This document shows, piece after piece, positions 1-9,830 of a stretch of 64,000 bases of DNA (position 1 is the stretch's first letter; each line of letters opens with the position of its first letter). The notes below the pieces were generated by a model. That model had not been told where the DNA came from. It made no database searches and saw nothing but the letters and a program-made list of their open reading frames with translations. Source of the stretch: Durusdinium trenchii (taxonomy: Eukaryota; Sar; Dinophyceae; Suessiales; Symbiodiniaceae); contig CAXAMN010021284.1 in NCBI GenBank assembly GCA_963970005.1, forward strand, positions 300,549-364,548. The letters are read 5' to 3'. Both the position numbers and the translations under genes were made by a program.

Positions 1-980
1 AGATTCTCTATAGATCTCTGCAGATAATCATTTTTAGATTTAAACAACTATATAGAAACCTTGTATGTTAAAAGCTTTATTCTAGATTTCTGCGGGTAAG
101 AGCTTGCATGTTCAAAGTTTTCCTCTGGATCTTTGGGAAAGTAGATATCTTATATATATATGTGTGTTTTCATGAAATGAAAGCTCTTGAAAGAATACAC
201 TATTTATTGATATATTGCATGTTTAAATTGACATGATCATTTCCAGAGATCCAGAGGAAAGCTTTTGAAATGAACGCTTTTATATATTTTTATTGTAGAA
301 ATGATCATCCACAGAGATCTAGAGGGAAGCTCTTGAATTAGAAGCTTGTACATAAAACAAGTTTAATATGTCTATATTATTTCCAGTGATTACTGTAAAT
401 AAAAAGAATCTAACTATTGACTTCAAAAAAGAGTTGTAGTCTTGTTCCCAGCACTCTCAGGGCAAAAAAATACTGTAAAACACGGGGTTTTGTAGAGCTA
501 AGATAGAACTGAATAAAAACCTAAGTTCAACTAAACTTGTATTGAACTATAACCATAACCTATTTAAAATTAGATGAGAGTTGAATTAGAAAGGAATTGG
601 AATTAAAATGAGAAGTTCGCCAGAATAAGGTGTAAAACGCTTGAGCTACAAGATGCACAAGTCGAGGAGGCTTCGAAATTACAAAGCCGAAGCAAAAGCA
701 ACAAGCATTGAATTAGAACTACAGCTTACACAGATTCATAACAATTTCACGTAAATTGGAAGGTATCATTACAGTTTCATGTCAAGCTGATTGGACATGC
801 AATTGGCAACCACATTGATACCAATCAGAAGTTAATGCACAGACTTGTACATGGAGATTTCGACAAGGACAAAGGGAGTGGTGGGCTCAGACGCTTTCAT
901 TGTAAGAGCAAAGAACATATGCCTTTAGGTGAGACTTAGGCTCACATACTTGAAGGTTGAACGAAATAGTAAGAACACAG
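1..980. other. AT-rich noncoding DNA
   Basis: No gene seen. The segment is AT-rich with short degenerate repeats. A Sau3A-like core (TCTGGATCT / AGATCCAGA) occurs in inverted orientation at about 118-140 and 240-263 and again near 311. From 480 to 720 the sequence drifts through ATTCAA / TTGAAT-like words similar to the AT-rich block at 12.8-13.7 kb. Confidence 0.6.
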
Positions 981-1230
981 ATTGACCTCAATAGGAAAAC
1001 CAAAAAACAAAAAACCTTGAGAAAACCAATAACAACCTAGGAAAAGCCAAAAAACCTTGGGAAAACCAAAAAACAAAGAAACCAAAAACACAAAAAATAA
1101 CAATATTCAGAGAGTCTTGGCTGGGAACCCACCCCCTCCAGAGAGTCTGACAATATTGTGTGTGTGTGTGTGTGTGTTTTTTTCTTTGTTTTTTGTTTTT
1201 TGTTTTCCAAAGTTTTTTGGCACCCCCTAG
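981..1230. repeat. A-rich degenerate tandem repeat and (TG)n tract
   Basis: From 992 to 1110 the word AAAACCAAAAAACA is repeated with variation. A (TG)n run at about 1157-1178 passes into T-rich sequence with TTTTTGTTTT words. The open frames here are products of low complexity. Confidence 0.75.
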
Positions 1231-1456
1231 ATCCAAATATTGCCTTGCCTTGCCTGCTGCCACCCTGGGAGTGCAGTTTCTGTAATAAAATCTAGGCCTA
1301 AGAACACATGAAAAATAGCAAAAAGCTGCACTCTCAGGGCCTGCCGTTCTGTTTTTTTTTCGGTAGGTCGCTGCTTAATTGATAGACTATATGTATATGT
1401 GTATATATATAGATATAGATAGATAGTGTGCGGGACAGCGGCGTCGGAAATATCCG

Positions 1457-1948
1457 GTGGCCGCTACAGGCAGAGACTCCATGCCCGGCCGCATGGAACC
1501 ACTGCGCGGCCACCTTGGGACGACGCCCGGAAGCTTTCCAGGCGCACAGGAGGTGGCCATCGACGTGGCAAGCTCCAAGCCGGCGCCTGAACGCAGGAAT
1601 CAACAGAGCGAGTCACTTGTGCCACAGCCAAAACCGGCTCAGTTCGGTGACATGGCGTCCTTCCGGCTGTTCGAGACTCCGCCCACGAGGGAACAGCTGT
1701 GCGGAACTCAAAGAAACAACCGTACACCTCGTTCCGCAGCATCCGCAACTGTGGAGGTACGAACCCAGCGCGGCGGACACAACGCACGAAGAGAGGTCGA
1801 ACGGTGGGGTTGCGATGCAAGGTGCACAGGTAACAGCATCGGTTTGTCCACCCCGGGCCCAACTCTTTTTGCTTGTAGTCGTACGTGCGTTCGTGTGTTC
1901 GTATGTTTGCGCGGTCGGCGTAAGGTGTGTAAGCCTCACATGCGCTAG
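1457..1948 (+). CDS. Possible gene fragment, unrecognised
   Basis: An open frame of 163 codons with GC-rich codons in its middle part (for example residues VASSKPAPERRNQQSES and FGDMASFRLFETPP). No domain is recognised. Two other frames are also open over much of this stretch, on both strands, so the frame is not secure. The last ~50 codons look non-coding. It sits just 5' of a dispersed repeat whose other copy (16.6-17.6 kb) is also preceded by an open GC-rich stretch, so it may be part of that repeat. Confidence 0.3.
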   Translation: MAATGRDSMPGRMEPLRGHLGTTPGSFPGAQEVAIDVASSKPAPERRNQQSESLVPQPKPAQFGDMASFRLFETPPTREQLCGTQRNNRTPRSAASATVEVRTQRGGHNARREVERWGCDARCTGNSIGLSTPGPTLFACSRTCVRVFVCLRGRRKVCKPHMR

Positions 1949-1954
1949 ACCAGT

Positions 1955-2720
1955 CGAACAGAGCAATAAAATTACACCAACGTACACCCCAAACATTTCG
2001 TGTTTTTCAAAACCGGAACACACTGCAACTAGAGCTTGCAACGTCCAGAGCTGGAAGACAGCAAGGCAGCGGCGGCCACAGCAGTCTAGAGCTGGGAGAC
2101 ATGTCGATACAGGGAGACAAATGTAAAGGAGTGCATGAGACATGCAGCCCAGAGCTGGGAGACAAATAAATAAAGGATTGCGAGGCAGAGGCGGAGACAG
2201 CGGTCCGGAGCTGGGAGACAAAGGCAAAGGATTGCGAAGACAAATGTAAGTCCAGAGCTCGGAGACATATGTAAAGCATTGCAAAGCAAGAGGCGGACAC
2301 AGCAGCTCAGAGCTGGGAAACAAATATCAAGGATTGCAAGGAAACGAGAAGGGAGACAAAAGGAAAGAGAAGGGAGACAGAAGGAGACAAAAGGAGACAA
2401 AAGGGGACAAGGCGGACACAGTGACCAGCAAGAAGGGGACAAAACCGGAGACAGATGGGAGACAAGCTGGACGGAAGGCGAACACGCTGTCCCGCAGCCA
2501 GACGGACACCTTTAGAAAGTGTTCCGAATCCCTAACAGTAACCGGTGGCGGAAAAGGGTGGAAACCAGTAGTGCAGGCACCGAACTTGGGAGACAAAAGT
2601 AAAGAGATCAGCTAGGAAAGAAATGATTAGAAATGCTGCGTGGCCAGTGCAAAAGGGAGGACACCAGCAGCGACAGAAAGGGTAGAAAGAATTGAGAACC
2701 CCCAACGGTAAACTGTTTGG
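1955..2720. repeat. Dispersed repeat, copy 1, with ~52-bp tandem units
   Basis: About six imperfect units of roughly 46-63 bp start with GAGCTGGGAGACAAA and contain GGATTGCAAGGCAGAGGCGG. They run from about 2048 to 2340 and decay into GGAGACAAAAG words up to 2410. The lead-in (ACACCCCAAAC..TCAAAACCG..AGAGCTTGC at 1985-2045) and the unit are found again at 16,630-16,800, and the 2600-2670 part matches the 67-bp units at 17.2-17.6 kb. The overlapping minus-strand open frames with Cys/Leu/Ser-rich translations are repeat artefacts. Confidence 0.8.
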
Positions 2721-2814
2721 GGGATAAAACCACCCAGTGGATTAAGTCATGTCGCGACAGTCTTTGCGACGGCCAGGCTGCTGCAGTACGGGGCCGCAAT
2801 GACGGCCCGGTGTC

Positions 2815-3165
2815 ACGCCCAACTCCTTGCTGCCAAAGCTGAAGAAGACAAAAAGGAGGCAGCGCGGGCAAAGCGTGCTGCAAGGGGGCAGCCAAGGCGG
2901 CAGCAAAGGCTAAGGCAAAAGCCAAGAAGGTAACATGCGCGGCCCGCGCCGAGCGGGAACGTGCTAAGAAGGTCAAGGCGAGGGTGGGGAACCAAATGCC
3001 AAATCCAACCTGCCGAACCGAAATGACCTTCGGAAGGCGTGGCGGGAGAATTTGAACGCCAAACGGCGCTTGCAGCGATGGCTAGAAGCAACGGCCGGGG
3101 TGCGCCAGCCAGTCGACAGAAACGATGAAACACTAGCGGCAGACGGCAAATGTTGTCGCGAATGA
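2815..3165 (+). pseudogene. Coding remnant, Lys/Ala/Arg-rich protein
   Basis: Plus-strand reading gives KAEEDKKEAARAKRAA, then after one frame change KAKAKAKKVTCAARAERERA, then after another (near 2985) NDLRKAWRENLNAKRRLQRW and EATAGVRQPVDRNDETLAAD, ending at a TGA near 3163-3165. The codon pattern is convincing but no single frame is intact, so this is a decayed gene or an assembly with indels. A basic coiled-coil-like protein is likely; family unknown. It ends about 15 bp before the left bracket of the candidate element. Confidence 0.45.
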
Positions 3166-3179
3166 GCGCGGAGAAAGAC

Positions 3180-3316
3180 TACTTCCTGACTGACTGCTAC
3201 TTGAGTGAACTTGAGGTACTTAATCTTACTTGTTTTAACTTATATGATAAGTTCGATAAGTAAAAATAAGCAAAAATTAGTTAAAAAATAAGTAGAAATA
3301 AGTAGAAATAAGTAGG
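3180..3316. repeat. Left boundary zone (ACTT/AAGT-rich)
   Basis: It opens with TACTTCCTGACT (3180-3191) and carries a perfect 7-bp hairpin AACTTAT-atg-ATAAGTT at 3237-3253. It closes with three ATAAGTAGAA units at 3288-3314. The same three components occur at 11.56-11.81 kb and nowhere else that I saw in the window. Confidence 0.75.
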
Positions 3317-3480
3317 ATTCAGTAGAACTTTAAAAAACAAAAAAAGGTGGAAACATATTTTGTACACGTTGTGGGGTTGTACGTATGTGTGTTGTTTTTG
3401 TGTGTGCTGTTGCTTTGCCTTTGTTGTGTTGTTGCAGTTGTTCATGTTTCATTTGTTTTGTTCTTGTGCCGTGACTGCAG

Positions 3481-3498
3481 AGCGTCCCGAAGGCCGCT
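3481..3498 (-). other. UUCG-type hairpin, copy 1
   Basis: On the minus strand this reads AGCGGCCTTCGGGACGCT. It folds as AGCG/CGCT, a G-A mismatch, CC/GG and a UUCG loop closed by C-G. It lies 37 bp past the stop of the minus-strand ORF ending at 3535. An A-rich tract (GAAAAGAAAA) precedes it. Confidence 0.7.
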
Positions 3499-3534
3499 TT
3501 TCTTTTCCCCTTTTCTTTGCCACCTTTGTGCCAG

Positions 3535-4009
3535 TCACTTTGGCTGGTGCTTTCTTTTCTCGGGAGGTGCGTATGCCCACCTGTTGTAGTAGTCCACGTT
3601 CTGGCCACCCCTTTTCCTCTTGCGCCCTGTGGCCTCCCAGACCTTTTGGCGGGCCGTTTTTTTGGGGACTGCAGAGAGCCAGAACTCTTCTTCTTGGGTG
3701 ATCCCTGGAGCTTCAGAGCCACCAGACGCATCGGAATCATAGTCCTTGTCCTCGCCAGCAGTGATAGCACTGACTGATTTTGGTCTGTGCGTCCAGGTCG
3801 ATCTCCACAGTCTTCTCCTTCTCTTCGCTCTTTGCTTTGTTGGAGTTTGAAAAAGCATTCTCTTCCTTGACTGCTTTGCTGGAGGTTGACTCAGCCTTCA
3901 CCGAAGCTCTGCATGACCGGGGGTTGCTGCTCACCTCTTCATCTCTTGGCCTTTCCTCTGCCAGCTGTTCGAGAAGCTCCATGGCCAATGGAAATGTGGT
4001 GAAGGTGTC
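3535..4009 (-). pseudogene. Unit F: acidic/basic hypothetical protein, frameshifted
   Basis: Reading from about 4009, one frame gives DTFTTFPLAMELLEQLAEER, then a Ser/Lys/Glu-rich stretch ending near EIDLDAQTK (about 3790). The frame must then change by one base at an AAAA run for the clearly coding continuation SAITAGEDKDYDSDASGGS and QEEEFWLSAVPKK. The C-terminus is basic (RKRKRGGQNVDYYNRW..KRKHQPK) and ends at the stop at 3535. No domain is recognised. The start is not defined: upstream reading stops near 4020, possibly at an intron border. A break or a sequencing indel are equally possible. Confidence 0.5.
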
Positions 4010-4331
4010 TTGTGTTTTTACTGCTTGTCAAAAACATTTGAGTACACAACATCCTCATGTTTGAGCCATATTGAGACTGGACAAGTGAACGTATTGTGTT
4101 CAGTGTATTGTTCATTATTGATCTATCTAATTTGAAAACATGTTCGATGTTTATACCTAACTTGCCGCTGTTGTCATATATAGAACAATCCGATACATTG
4201 TCAAGACAAACACACAGCTTTCGAGCAGGCAAACACATTCAGCAAAAATCTTCATCGAAACGCTTGAAACATTTCAATCACTCAGCAGAACCTTCATCAG
4301 CCACCTTGAACAATTTCAATGAATACTACTG

Positions 4332-4349
4332 AGCGTCCCAAAGGCCGCT
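4332..4349 (-). other. UUCG-type hairpin, copy 2 (UUUG loop)
   Basis: Minus-strand AGCGGCCTTTGGGACGCT. The stem is unchanged and the loop is TTTG. It lies 72 bp past the stop of unit E, preceded by AAAAACAATTT. Confidence 0.7.
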
Positions 4350-4421
4350 GTGCTGTGAAATTGTTTTTCTCCAAAAAGCCCATCATTGTAGATGATCTAT
4401 GTAGCTGATCTATTCAGCACG

Positions 4422-4928
4422 TCACTTCTTGTTGGGGGTGATTGGCTTTCCCGCAGCTGGCTTCTTCAAGACATGCTGTTTGCCAATGCCGAGCTTGTGG
4501 CCATCCTTCGTAGTCTTCTCCTTGCCCTTGTCATTCTCAAGTACAGGCGTGGTCCTGCGTGTTTTCTTCTTGGCCACTCCACCATTGGTCGACAAATGCT
4601 GAGGCCGTGGGCGAGCCAAAAACCTTTTGTCAGTCCTTGGCTCCACCGTGCCTTTCTCAAACAATAAGCCACCCTCTTTGAACCAGTCGCAGCACTCCCA
4701 CTTGTAGCTGACCAAGGGCCGCACGGTGACGAAGAAGATGGAGCCAACATCCTGTTTCTCGAAGCAGGATTGCATTCTGCCACTGCTCACAGGCCCAACG
4801 GTGTGCCACTCGAGACTTTCGTCTCCAAGCATTTCCACATGGTTGTCGCCAGCTTTGCATGGAGTCCATCGCCACCTCATGGTGAACAAGCAAGAGACTG
4901 TTCTTTGAGCAGTGAGTGACGGCTGCAA
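4422..4928 (-). CDS. Unit E: hypothetical protein with Lys-rich C-terminus
   Basis: The open frame gives a convincing mixed-composition body (RWRWTPCKAGDNHVEMLGDE, VGSIFFVTVRPLVSYKWECC) and a basic tail (VAKKKTRRTTP, KKPAAGKPITPNKK) ending at 4422. It has Cys and Trp residues but no recognised zinc-finger pattern. There is no ATG at the 5' limit (the first codon, TTG, is only the edge of the open frame), so the 5' end is missing, in another exon or frameshifted. Tail composition and the hairpin 72 bp downstream link it with units A, B, C and F. Confidence 0.5.
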   Translation of the reverse strand: MQPSLTAQRTVSCLFTMRWRWTPCKAGDNHVEMLGDESLEWHTVGPVSSGRMQSCFEKQDVGSIFFVTVRPLVSYKWECCDWFKEGGLLFEKGTVEPRTDKRFLARPRPQHLSTNGGVAKKKTRRTTPVLENDKGKEKTTKDGHKLGIGKQHVLKKPAAGKPITPNKK

Positions 4929-5148
4929 ACAAAGCTATGCCAATATATGATTTGAAAGTACCGGGCATCAAATCCTCATTCATATCATGAGTCAACTGCA
5001 TCATCAAATCCAAAACCAATGTCCAAAAGTATGAATACATTATCAAAATTTGGTTCAAGACCGTGTCAAAAATGGTTCAATCCAAATGATGTGAAAGAAA
5101 CTCCACAAGTATAGCAAACTAAATGAGTTTCTTTGTTTGAAGTGTGCA

Positions 5149-5166
5149 AGCGGCCTTCGGGACGCT
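5149..5166 (+). other. UUCG-type hairpin, copy 3, opposite orientation
   Basis: AGCGGCCTTCGGGACGCT reads on the plus strand, the reverse of the other five copies. No plus-strand ORF ends just before it. It lies between units D and E, so a local inversion or an independent insertion is likely. Confidence 0.7.
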
Positions 5167-5307
5167 CTGTCTTGAATTAGCAACACGCTTTTTGAAGATG
5201 CATATTGGTCTCAAAGTTGGTCTCAATTTGCTAGGTAGTGCAAATTCAAAAGTCGTGTTTCATCACACGTTGGGACAAATCAATGCTAATTAATGTTCAA
5301 CAAATGC

Positions 5308-5562
5308 TCAATCACTGCCGCTATCTGAATCTTCTACAATTGATGCCACGAAGACATTTCTTCGTTTCAGCTCATCCCTCAGTGATTTTGCAAGTTGGTG
5401 AGCTGCATTTTGCTTGCTCTCCTTCAAATAGTAGTATTTGGACCTCAGCTTCGATGTGGGGAAAGTTCTCAAAAGGCGCCACTGCAACTCGGCCACATCA
5501 ATGTCGAACTGATTGCTCCTGCGGAGCCTTTGCTTCTGAATTAGCAGAATCACGAAGGCCAT
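5308..5562 (-). CDS. Unit D: small basic protein with acidic end
   Basis: An 84-codon frame starts at an ATG (5560-5562) and reads MAFVILLIQKQRLRRSNQFD, then VAELQWRLLRTFPTSKLRSK and KQNAAHQLAKSLRDELKRRN, ending in EDSDSGSD and a stop. A helix-rich Arg/Lys body followed by a short acidic tail suggests a nucleic-acid-binding or structural role, but no family is recognised. It may be the last exon of something longer. Unlike its neighbours it is not followed by a same-strand hairpin. Confidence 0.4.
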   Translation of the reverse strand: MAFVILLIQKQRLRRSNQFDIDVAELQWRLLRTFPTSKLRSKYYYLKESKQNAAHQLAKSLRDELKRRNVFVASIVEDSDSGSD

Positions 5563-5738
5563 CTATGCAGCTCTCTACACTCTACACTCGAAGCCAAAAC
5601 TTGCACTACAAACAGAACATGTGGAAAGTTGACGCAGTTGACACAAAACACAAACCCAACACTGATTGCATCGAGTATACTTTCAAATGTGAGTGATCAA
5701 CAAATGTTTGAGCAACAAATTTGCAACAAATATGTCTG

Positions 5739-5756
5739 AGCGTCCCGAGGGCCGCT
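5739..5756 (-). other. UUCG-type hairpin, copy 4 (CUCG loop)
   Basis: Minus-strand AGCGGCCCTCGGGACGCT. The stem is kept and the loop is CTCG. It lies about 145 bp past the stop of unit C, after CGAAAAAACACTGCAGC. Confidence 0.7.
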
Positions 5757-5900
5757 AATGCTGCAGTGTTTTTTCGCCTGAGACCCGAGATTTGAGCTTT
5801 TCTGGAGCATCAAATTACACCAGCTATCTCAGTGGTCAGAACCACAAGCTGGATGAACCTTTCATGTATTTATGAAAGAAAATCATCACACCAGCGTTAC

Positions 5901-7159
5901 TCATTTCGCCTTGGAAATCAGCTTCACCATGCGCTGTGCCCTGGAGGCCACATTCTTCCAATCCTTCACATACATGGAAAGCTCCTTGTCACCAAATGAC
6001 GAAGAAGACAAAGCTTTGGTAGGCCCCAGCACTTTTGAGCCAACCTGGCATTCATCCTCCATTTTCTCGACTTCTCCCAAGGCGTCCTGCAACTCCTCCA
6101 CTGACTTGGGAGGCAAGTTCTCCTTGTTGGCATCTGAGCCTTCAAAGCATCCTTGCAAGTGGAAACTTTTGCAAGGGCCTTCTTTGCCAACTTCTGGATT
6201 TGTTGGTTGTTTTTCTTGCGCCTCTTGGCGTCTTCATTGGATTCTTCTTCTGGCGCAGGAACTTCTGATCGTTCTGGTTCCATCTCAGATGCAGCCCGCT
6301 TCTGAGGTGATCCAGACATCCACTCCAGTGCCTTCATCGAATCATCTTCGACAGCCTCAGCACCATTGGTGGAGTCTGCACTGACTTCACCGTCCTTCAG
6401 TGCTTTTTGGCCCTTGCTGCAGCCAGCCTTTTTGCGAGCATCAGCCTCAAACTTGCAGAGCATTTCTTCAACCCGCTGCTTGATGTATCCCTTGGACACT
6501 GTTTTCAGTGGCACAGCATACACCTCACCAAGAAGTGGATGGACATCTTTCTTGCCACGCTTGACAGCTTCGGTGTCAAAGCCCCTTTGCTTCCAAACAT
6601 CAAGGGGAAGGATTTCGGAAGTGAAGCGCATAGTGGTCTCCTCAATCTCCTTCTCGCACAACACCATAGTCAGGTTGGCTCGAAGATGTTTGTACTCCAA
6701 CCTGCCGTTTTGTGTGATAATATCAACCCACTTTCTCCAAAAGTTGACCTGGGCTTCTGATGACAAAGCAGGAAAACTTGGAACGGGCCACGAATTGAGG
6801 TTCCTGGACAACATTGTTGTCGCATTATTGCAAGCGCGACAAATCGTGCCCACCGCTGGGCCGCCCTTCCTCTTGACCACCATTCTGGCAAGGTCTGTTG
6901 GAAGTTGACACTTTTTACAAAGAGGGGCCTCATGGGATCACCACCAAATCATCACCATGTTGGTTAATTTCTTGGAGTGCTTCCATGAGCTCATCAGGCT
7001 GGTCACTTGGCAAACCTTGCATAAAGAGATCCAAGTCTTTTTGAGCCTGGTCAACGATAGTTGGTGGGAGTCAGGAATCTCTATGGTTGGCGCAGCTGTC
7101 CTCCCAGCACTCAATGACTCATCTTGTGAATCATAGGGCTTGGTCTCCACGTCGGCCAT
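5901..7159 (-). pseudogene. Unit C: Cys4 zinc-knuckle protein, multiply frameshifted
   Basis: The start is well supported: ATG at 7159 opens MADVETKPYDSQDESLSAGR. After a one-base slip near 7060 the reading continues VDQAQKDLDLFMQGLPSDQP and INQHGDDLVVI. After a second slip near 6925 it gives a Cys4 motif, CKKCQLP (about 6908-6919) and ICRACNN (about 6830-6842). The longest intact part (305 codons, 6883 to 5966) has a mixed body, then a Lys/Glu-rich segment (KRRKKNNQQIQKLAKKALAK). A third slip near 6180 leads to ANKENLPPKSVEELQDALGE and a stop at 5901. The Cys4 spacing suggests zinc and nucleic-acid binding; function unknown. The slips are not intron-sized. Confidence 0.55.
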
Positions 7160-7356
7160 GGCAGGAATTCAACTGGGATGAGTGAAACTGCAGCTACACA
7201 ACAAAATGCTAATTGAAAACAGAAGAGAAAGAATATTCAGTCAGTATGTGAACCAAAATAGTTTTGATTTATATTGTCATTACTATCAATATCTATCTAT
7301 CAATATTCTTGAAATCCGTCATAGTGTATTTACGGTAAATTCCTGATGTATTCAAC

Positions 7357-7452
7357 ATGTATCCAGATGTATCCAGATGTATCCGATTACTTATGATAGG
7401 TAGGAATACATAGGTGATACATCTGGATACCTTTGGATACATCTGGATACAT
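7357..7452. repeat. GGATACATCT repeats in inverted arms
   Basis: Left arm 7357-7384 has ATGTATCCAG units. Right arm 7415-7452 has the complementary GGATACATCT units, separated by about 30 bp. The arms could form a hairpin. It lies in the interval between unit B's hairpin and unit C's start. Confidence 0.7.
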
Positions 7453-7482
7453 AGTGGATACATTAGGATTCACATCATCCTG

Positions 7483-7500
7483 AGCGTCCCGAAAGCCGCT
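7483..7500 (-). other. UUCG-type hairpin, copy 5
   Basis: Minus-strand AGCGGCTTTCGGGACGCT. The UUCG loop is kept, with a U-G pair closing it instead of C-G. It lies 22 bp past the stop of unit B, directly after GAAAAAAACATATTA. Confidence 0.75.
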
Positions 7501-7521
7501 TAATATGTTTTTTTCAGCAAC

Positions 7522-9546
7522 TCACAGTGACGATGTCACCGCTCTGCCACCAAAAGCGAGGCCACAACAAATGCATATGCCTAGCTGAGATCGAAATGAA
7601 ACTTTTTTTTCAGAAAGTGTCCATCTACTCAAATGCCACTGCTCTCCTTCCAAAAACAATTTCCGGTCACTGGGCACCATGCATTGAACCACTAGCACAG
7701 CGTCCAAGCGCTGCAGAGATTGCGGCCACTCCACGAGCAAACATCCACAAATACGACAGGCCTGGGAAGGGCTATCATCAAACATGCAAATGTCACCAAC
7801 ACAGAATGTTTGACAGTGGCTGTGCAAAGCATTGCCGGCCAGCACACGCGCGCAACCAAGAGCCATGGCCATGCTTGGATCTTCTTTGGAAGTTTCCAGG
7901 TAAGGTTCACTCTTGAGGACACTTAGCTGTTGCTCCTGTACCATGAGCAGTTTGGCAAGCGCTGATGATTCAAATGTCTTGTTGCCTGGGAACAGTGGAG
8001 CCACATCCTTGTAAGCACGGTGTTTCCGTTCCAATGTCCAGCAATCAAGGACTTGCTCTTGCGTGTCCATCCCTTCTGCAGCGTGAAACTGAAAATGGTG
8101 TTTCGGCCGCACAAGTTGGGAAGAGTAGCACTTCACAAAGGCAGACAGGTGTTGGCTGATTTTCTCGATCAAGAATGATGATTTGTGAGCAATATGATTG
8201 AATCGTTTTGCTTTGAAGCGAAAGTACCAGCGACAAGTGGCTGCCAAACAACGGAAGGACTCCAGGAATGGTTCCAAGCGTTCCACACCAAAGAGCACAG
8301 TTTCAGCAAAAAAATCCAGAATAAAGAGCGCAAGGACGGTTTGGCCTGCATCTCCGCCATAGGTGTGTTTGTCCATCAGTTTGGGGTCAAACAACTTCCT
8401 GACTTTTGCTGGGCCCATGTTCAACGCCTTCTTAAACTCAAAGCCGCTCTGTACAAAAGCTTCCAGGTCTGCAAGCTTCAGCGGTGTGTGTTTCTGAACT
8501 GCAGTCCAGAACAAAGTGATTTCCAAGCACACAATGCCATTGGAATTCAGAATGTGCAAAAAGTCATAGTAACATCTTGAAGGTGGAAGCAAATGTCTTG
8601 TCGAGGGGTCCATCAAAAGACCAGCTGGACAGTAATTCCAGCCATACACAATTTCCTGCTGAGATGCTTCCTCAGCAGTGCTAGACTCATGTGCAACTCG
8701 TAGGCGCTCCATGATTTCAAATATCTCAGCATCGGTTTGTCTAATAAACCTTGTCCTGTCGCTTTCAGTAATGTCTCGAACAACTTCATCAGATTGCAAT
8801 GCAAATCGTTTGCCATGAAACTTTGAAATGATGTTGCAACATCTCGCACATGGCTTTAGCCCAGCAGCGCCCTTGTTTTGAAGAACATACTTCATAGCAC
8901 TTTCATCAGAAACCATACCATGAAGTTGAAATCTCAAAAGTAGCGACTCTCCACCAATAACAATCGATATGCCTGAAGGATGAAGGATTCCACCGTTTAC
9001 ATTGCACCAATCAATCAAGAGGTGCCGAACAATTGAAGAAAGTCGTGTGCCAACACCTTCTTGCTTGATGACAGCTCCAACCAGCCAAAAATTTCCCATG
9101 GTGATCCTCGCCTGCCAATCTAGTATTGTCAGGTACCATTTTTTCCATTCACTGGATTCAATGGATTTCCAGGTGTCGTTTCATCTAGATAAATCAGCAG
9201 CTTGAGTGCACCGTCCCTGGTAGCACGCACAGCTTCCTTTAAGGCGCACCCAAAAGCAGCCGAACGATTGCAATATTGTTGAAGTAGTGCCGGAATATTC
9301 GTTACAGAAACTGCATGCCCTTCCACCTGCAAAGTCTTGATCATGTTTTTTTGTATTTATTGCAAATGTGAGCAGCAGCATTCTCAACACTCTGGCATGC
9401 CTGCTTGTAAGCTTCCTCATCTTCCAATGCGTCCAAACCACTCAAAGAAGCAAAAGTTTGAGCAGCCTGGGCCACTGAGCAATGACGCGACCCAACCGAG
9501 CAATCTTGGCTTGGCGATCCTTGTCCTCAATGGAGCGCTTGGCCAT
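7522..9546 (-). pseudogene. Unit B: putative DDE-type transposase, frameshifted N-terminal third
   Basis: A 525-codon intact frame (9099 to 7522) is the longest in the window. Going upstream, coding continues after frame changes at a T6 run (9139-9144), a T7 run (9346-9352) and near 9470, reaching an ATG at 9544-9546 (MAKRSIEDKDRQAKIARLGR). The N-terminal part has LIYLDETTPGNPLNPVNGKK. In the 525-residue part: LKPCARCCN at about 82-89, YYDFLHILNSNGIVCLEI at about 177-194, RPKHHFQFH at about 331-339 and LDCWTLERKHRAYK at about 351-364. The D/E spacing and KHH..ERKH block recall RNase-H-fold transposases of the KDZ/CACTA sort, and from memory similar DETPGN proteins are very abundant in Symbiodinium. 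The assignment is by pattern only. Two slips sit on homopolymers, so assembly error is possible. Confidence 0.6.
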
Positions 9547-9598
9547 GTGAATATCAATGTGTGAACTGAATGACAAAGTATATTTATTGTGTATTTTA

Positions 9599-9642
9599 AT
9601 CTATAACATGTTTAAACGCATAGTTAAATGAGTGTTATAGAT
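9599..9642. repeat. Small inverted repeat upstream of unit B
   Basis: ATCTATAACA (9598-9607 region) and TGTTATAGAT (9633-9642) form 10-bp arms around a 25-nt AT-rich spacer. It lies 5' of the unit B start on the minus strand and could be part of its leader. Confidence 0.55.
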
Positions 9643-9830
9643 GACTGTTGGTTGAAAAGCACTACAATTTCATACATGATCCATGGGTCCACTGGGAAAT
9701 GGCTGCGGTATCACAGAACAACATCAGAGCCGCTAGACATTATATCCAAGGTGCTAAATTGGTGCATGAAACACAGACAACAAGAAGCTGTAAACATACA
9801 CAGACAGCAAGAAGATGTAAACATTTGCTG

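Noticed and set aside
2007..2596. Several Cys/Leu/Ser-rich minus-strand ORFs
   Set aside because: All three frames give similar repeated peptides, because the DNA is a tandem repeat.
4060..4080. Possible spliced-leader relic 5' of unit F (ATGGCTCAAA)
   Set aside because: Position would fit a retrogene, but only 11 of 13 leader bases match and the leader start is missing.
6027..6046. Spliced-leader relic (minus-strand CCAGGTTGGCTCAAA)
   Set aside because: It matches the end of the dinoflagellate leader at most bases, but lies in the middle of an open coding frame of unit C (QVGSK), so it is chance.
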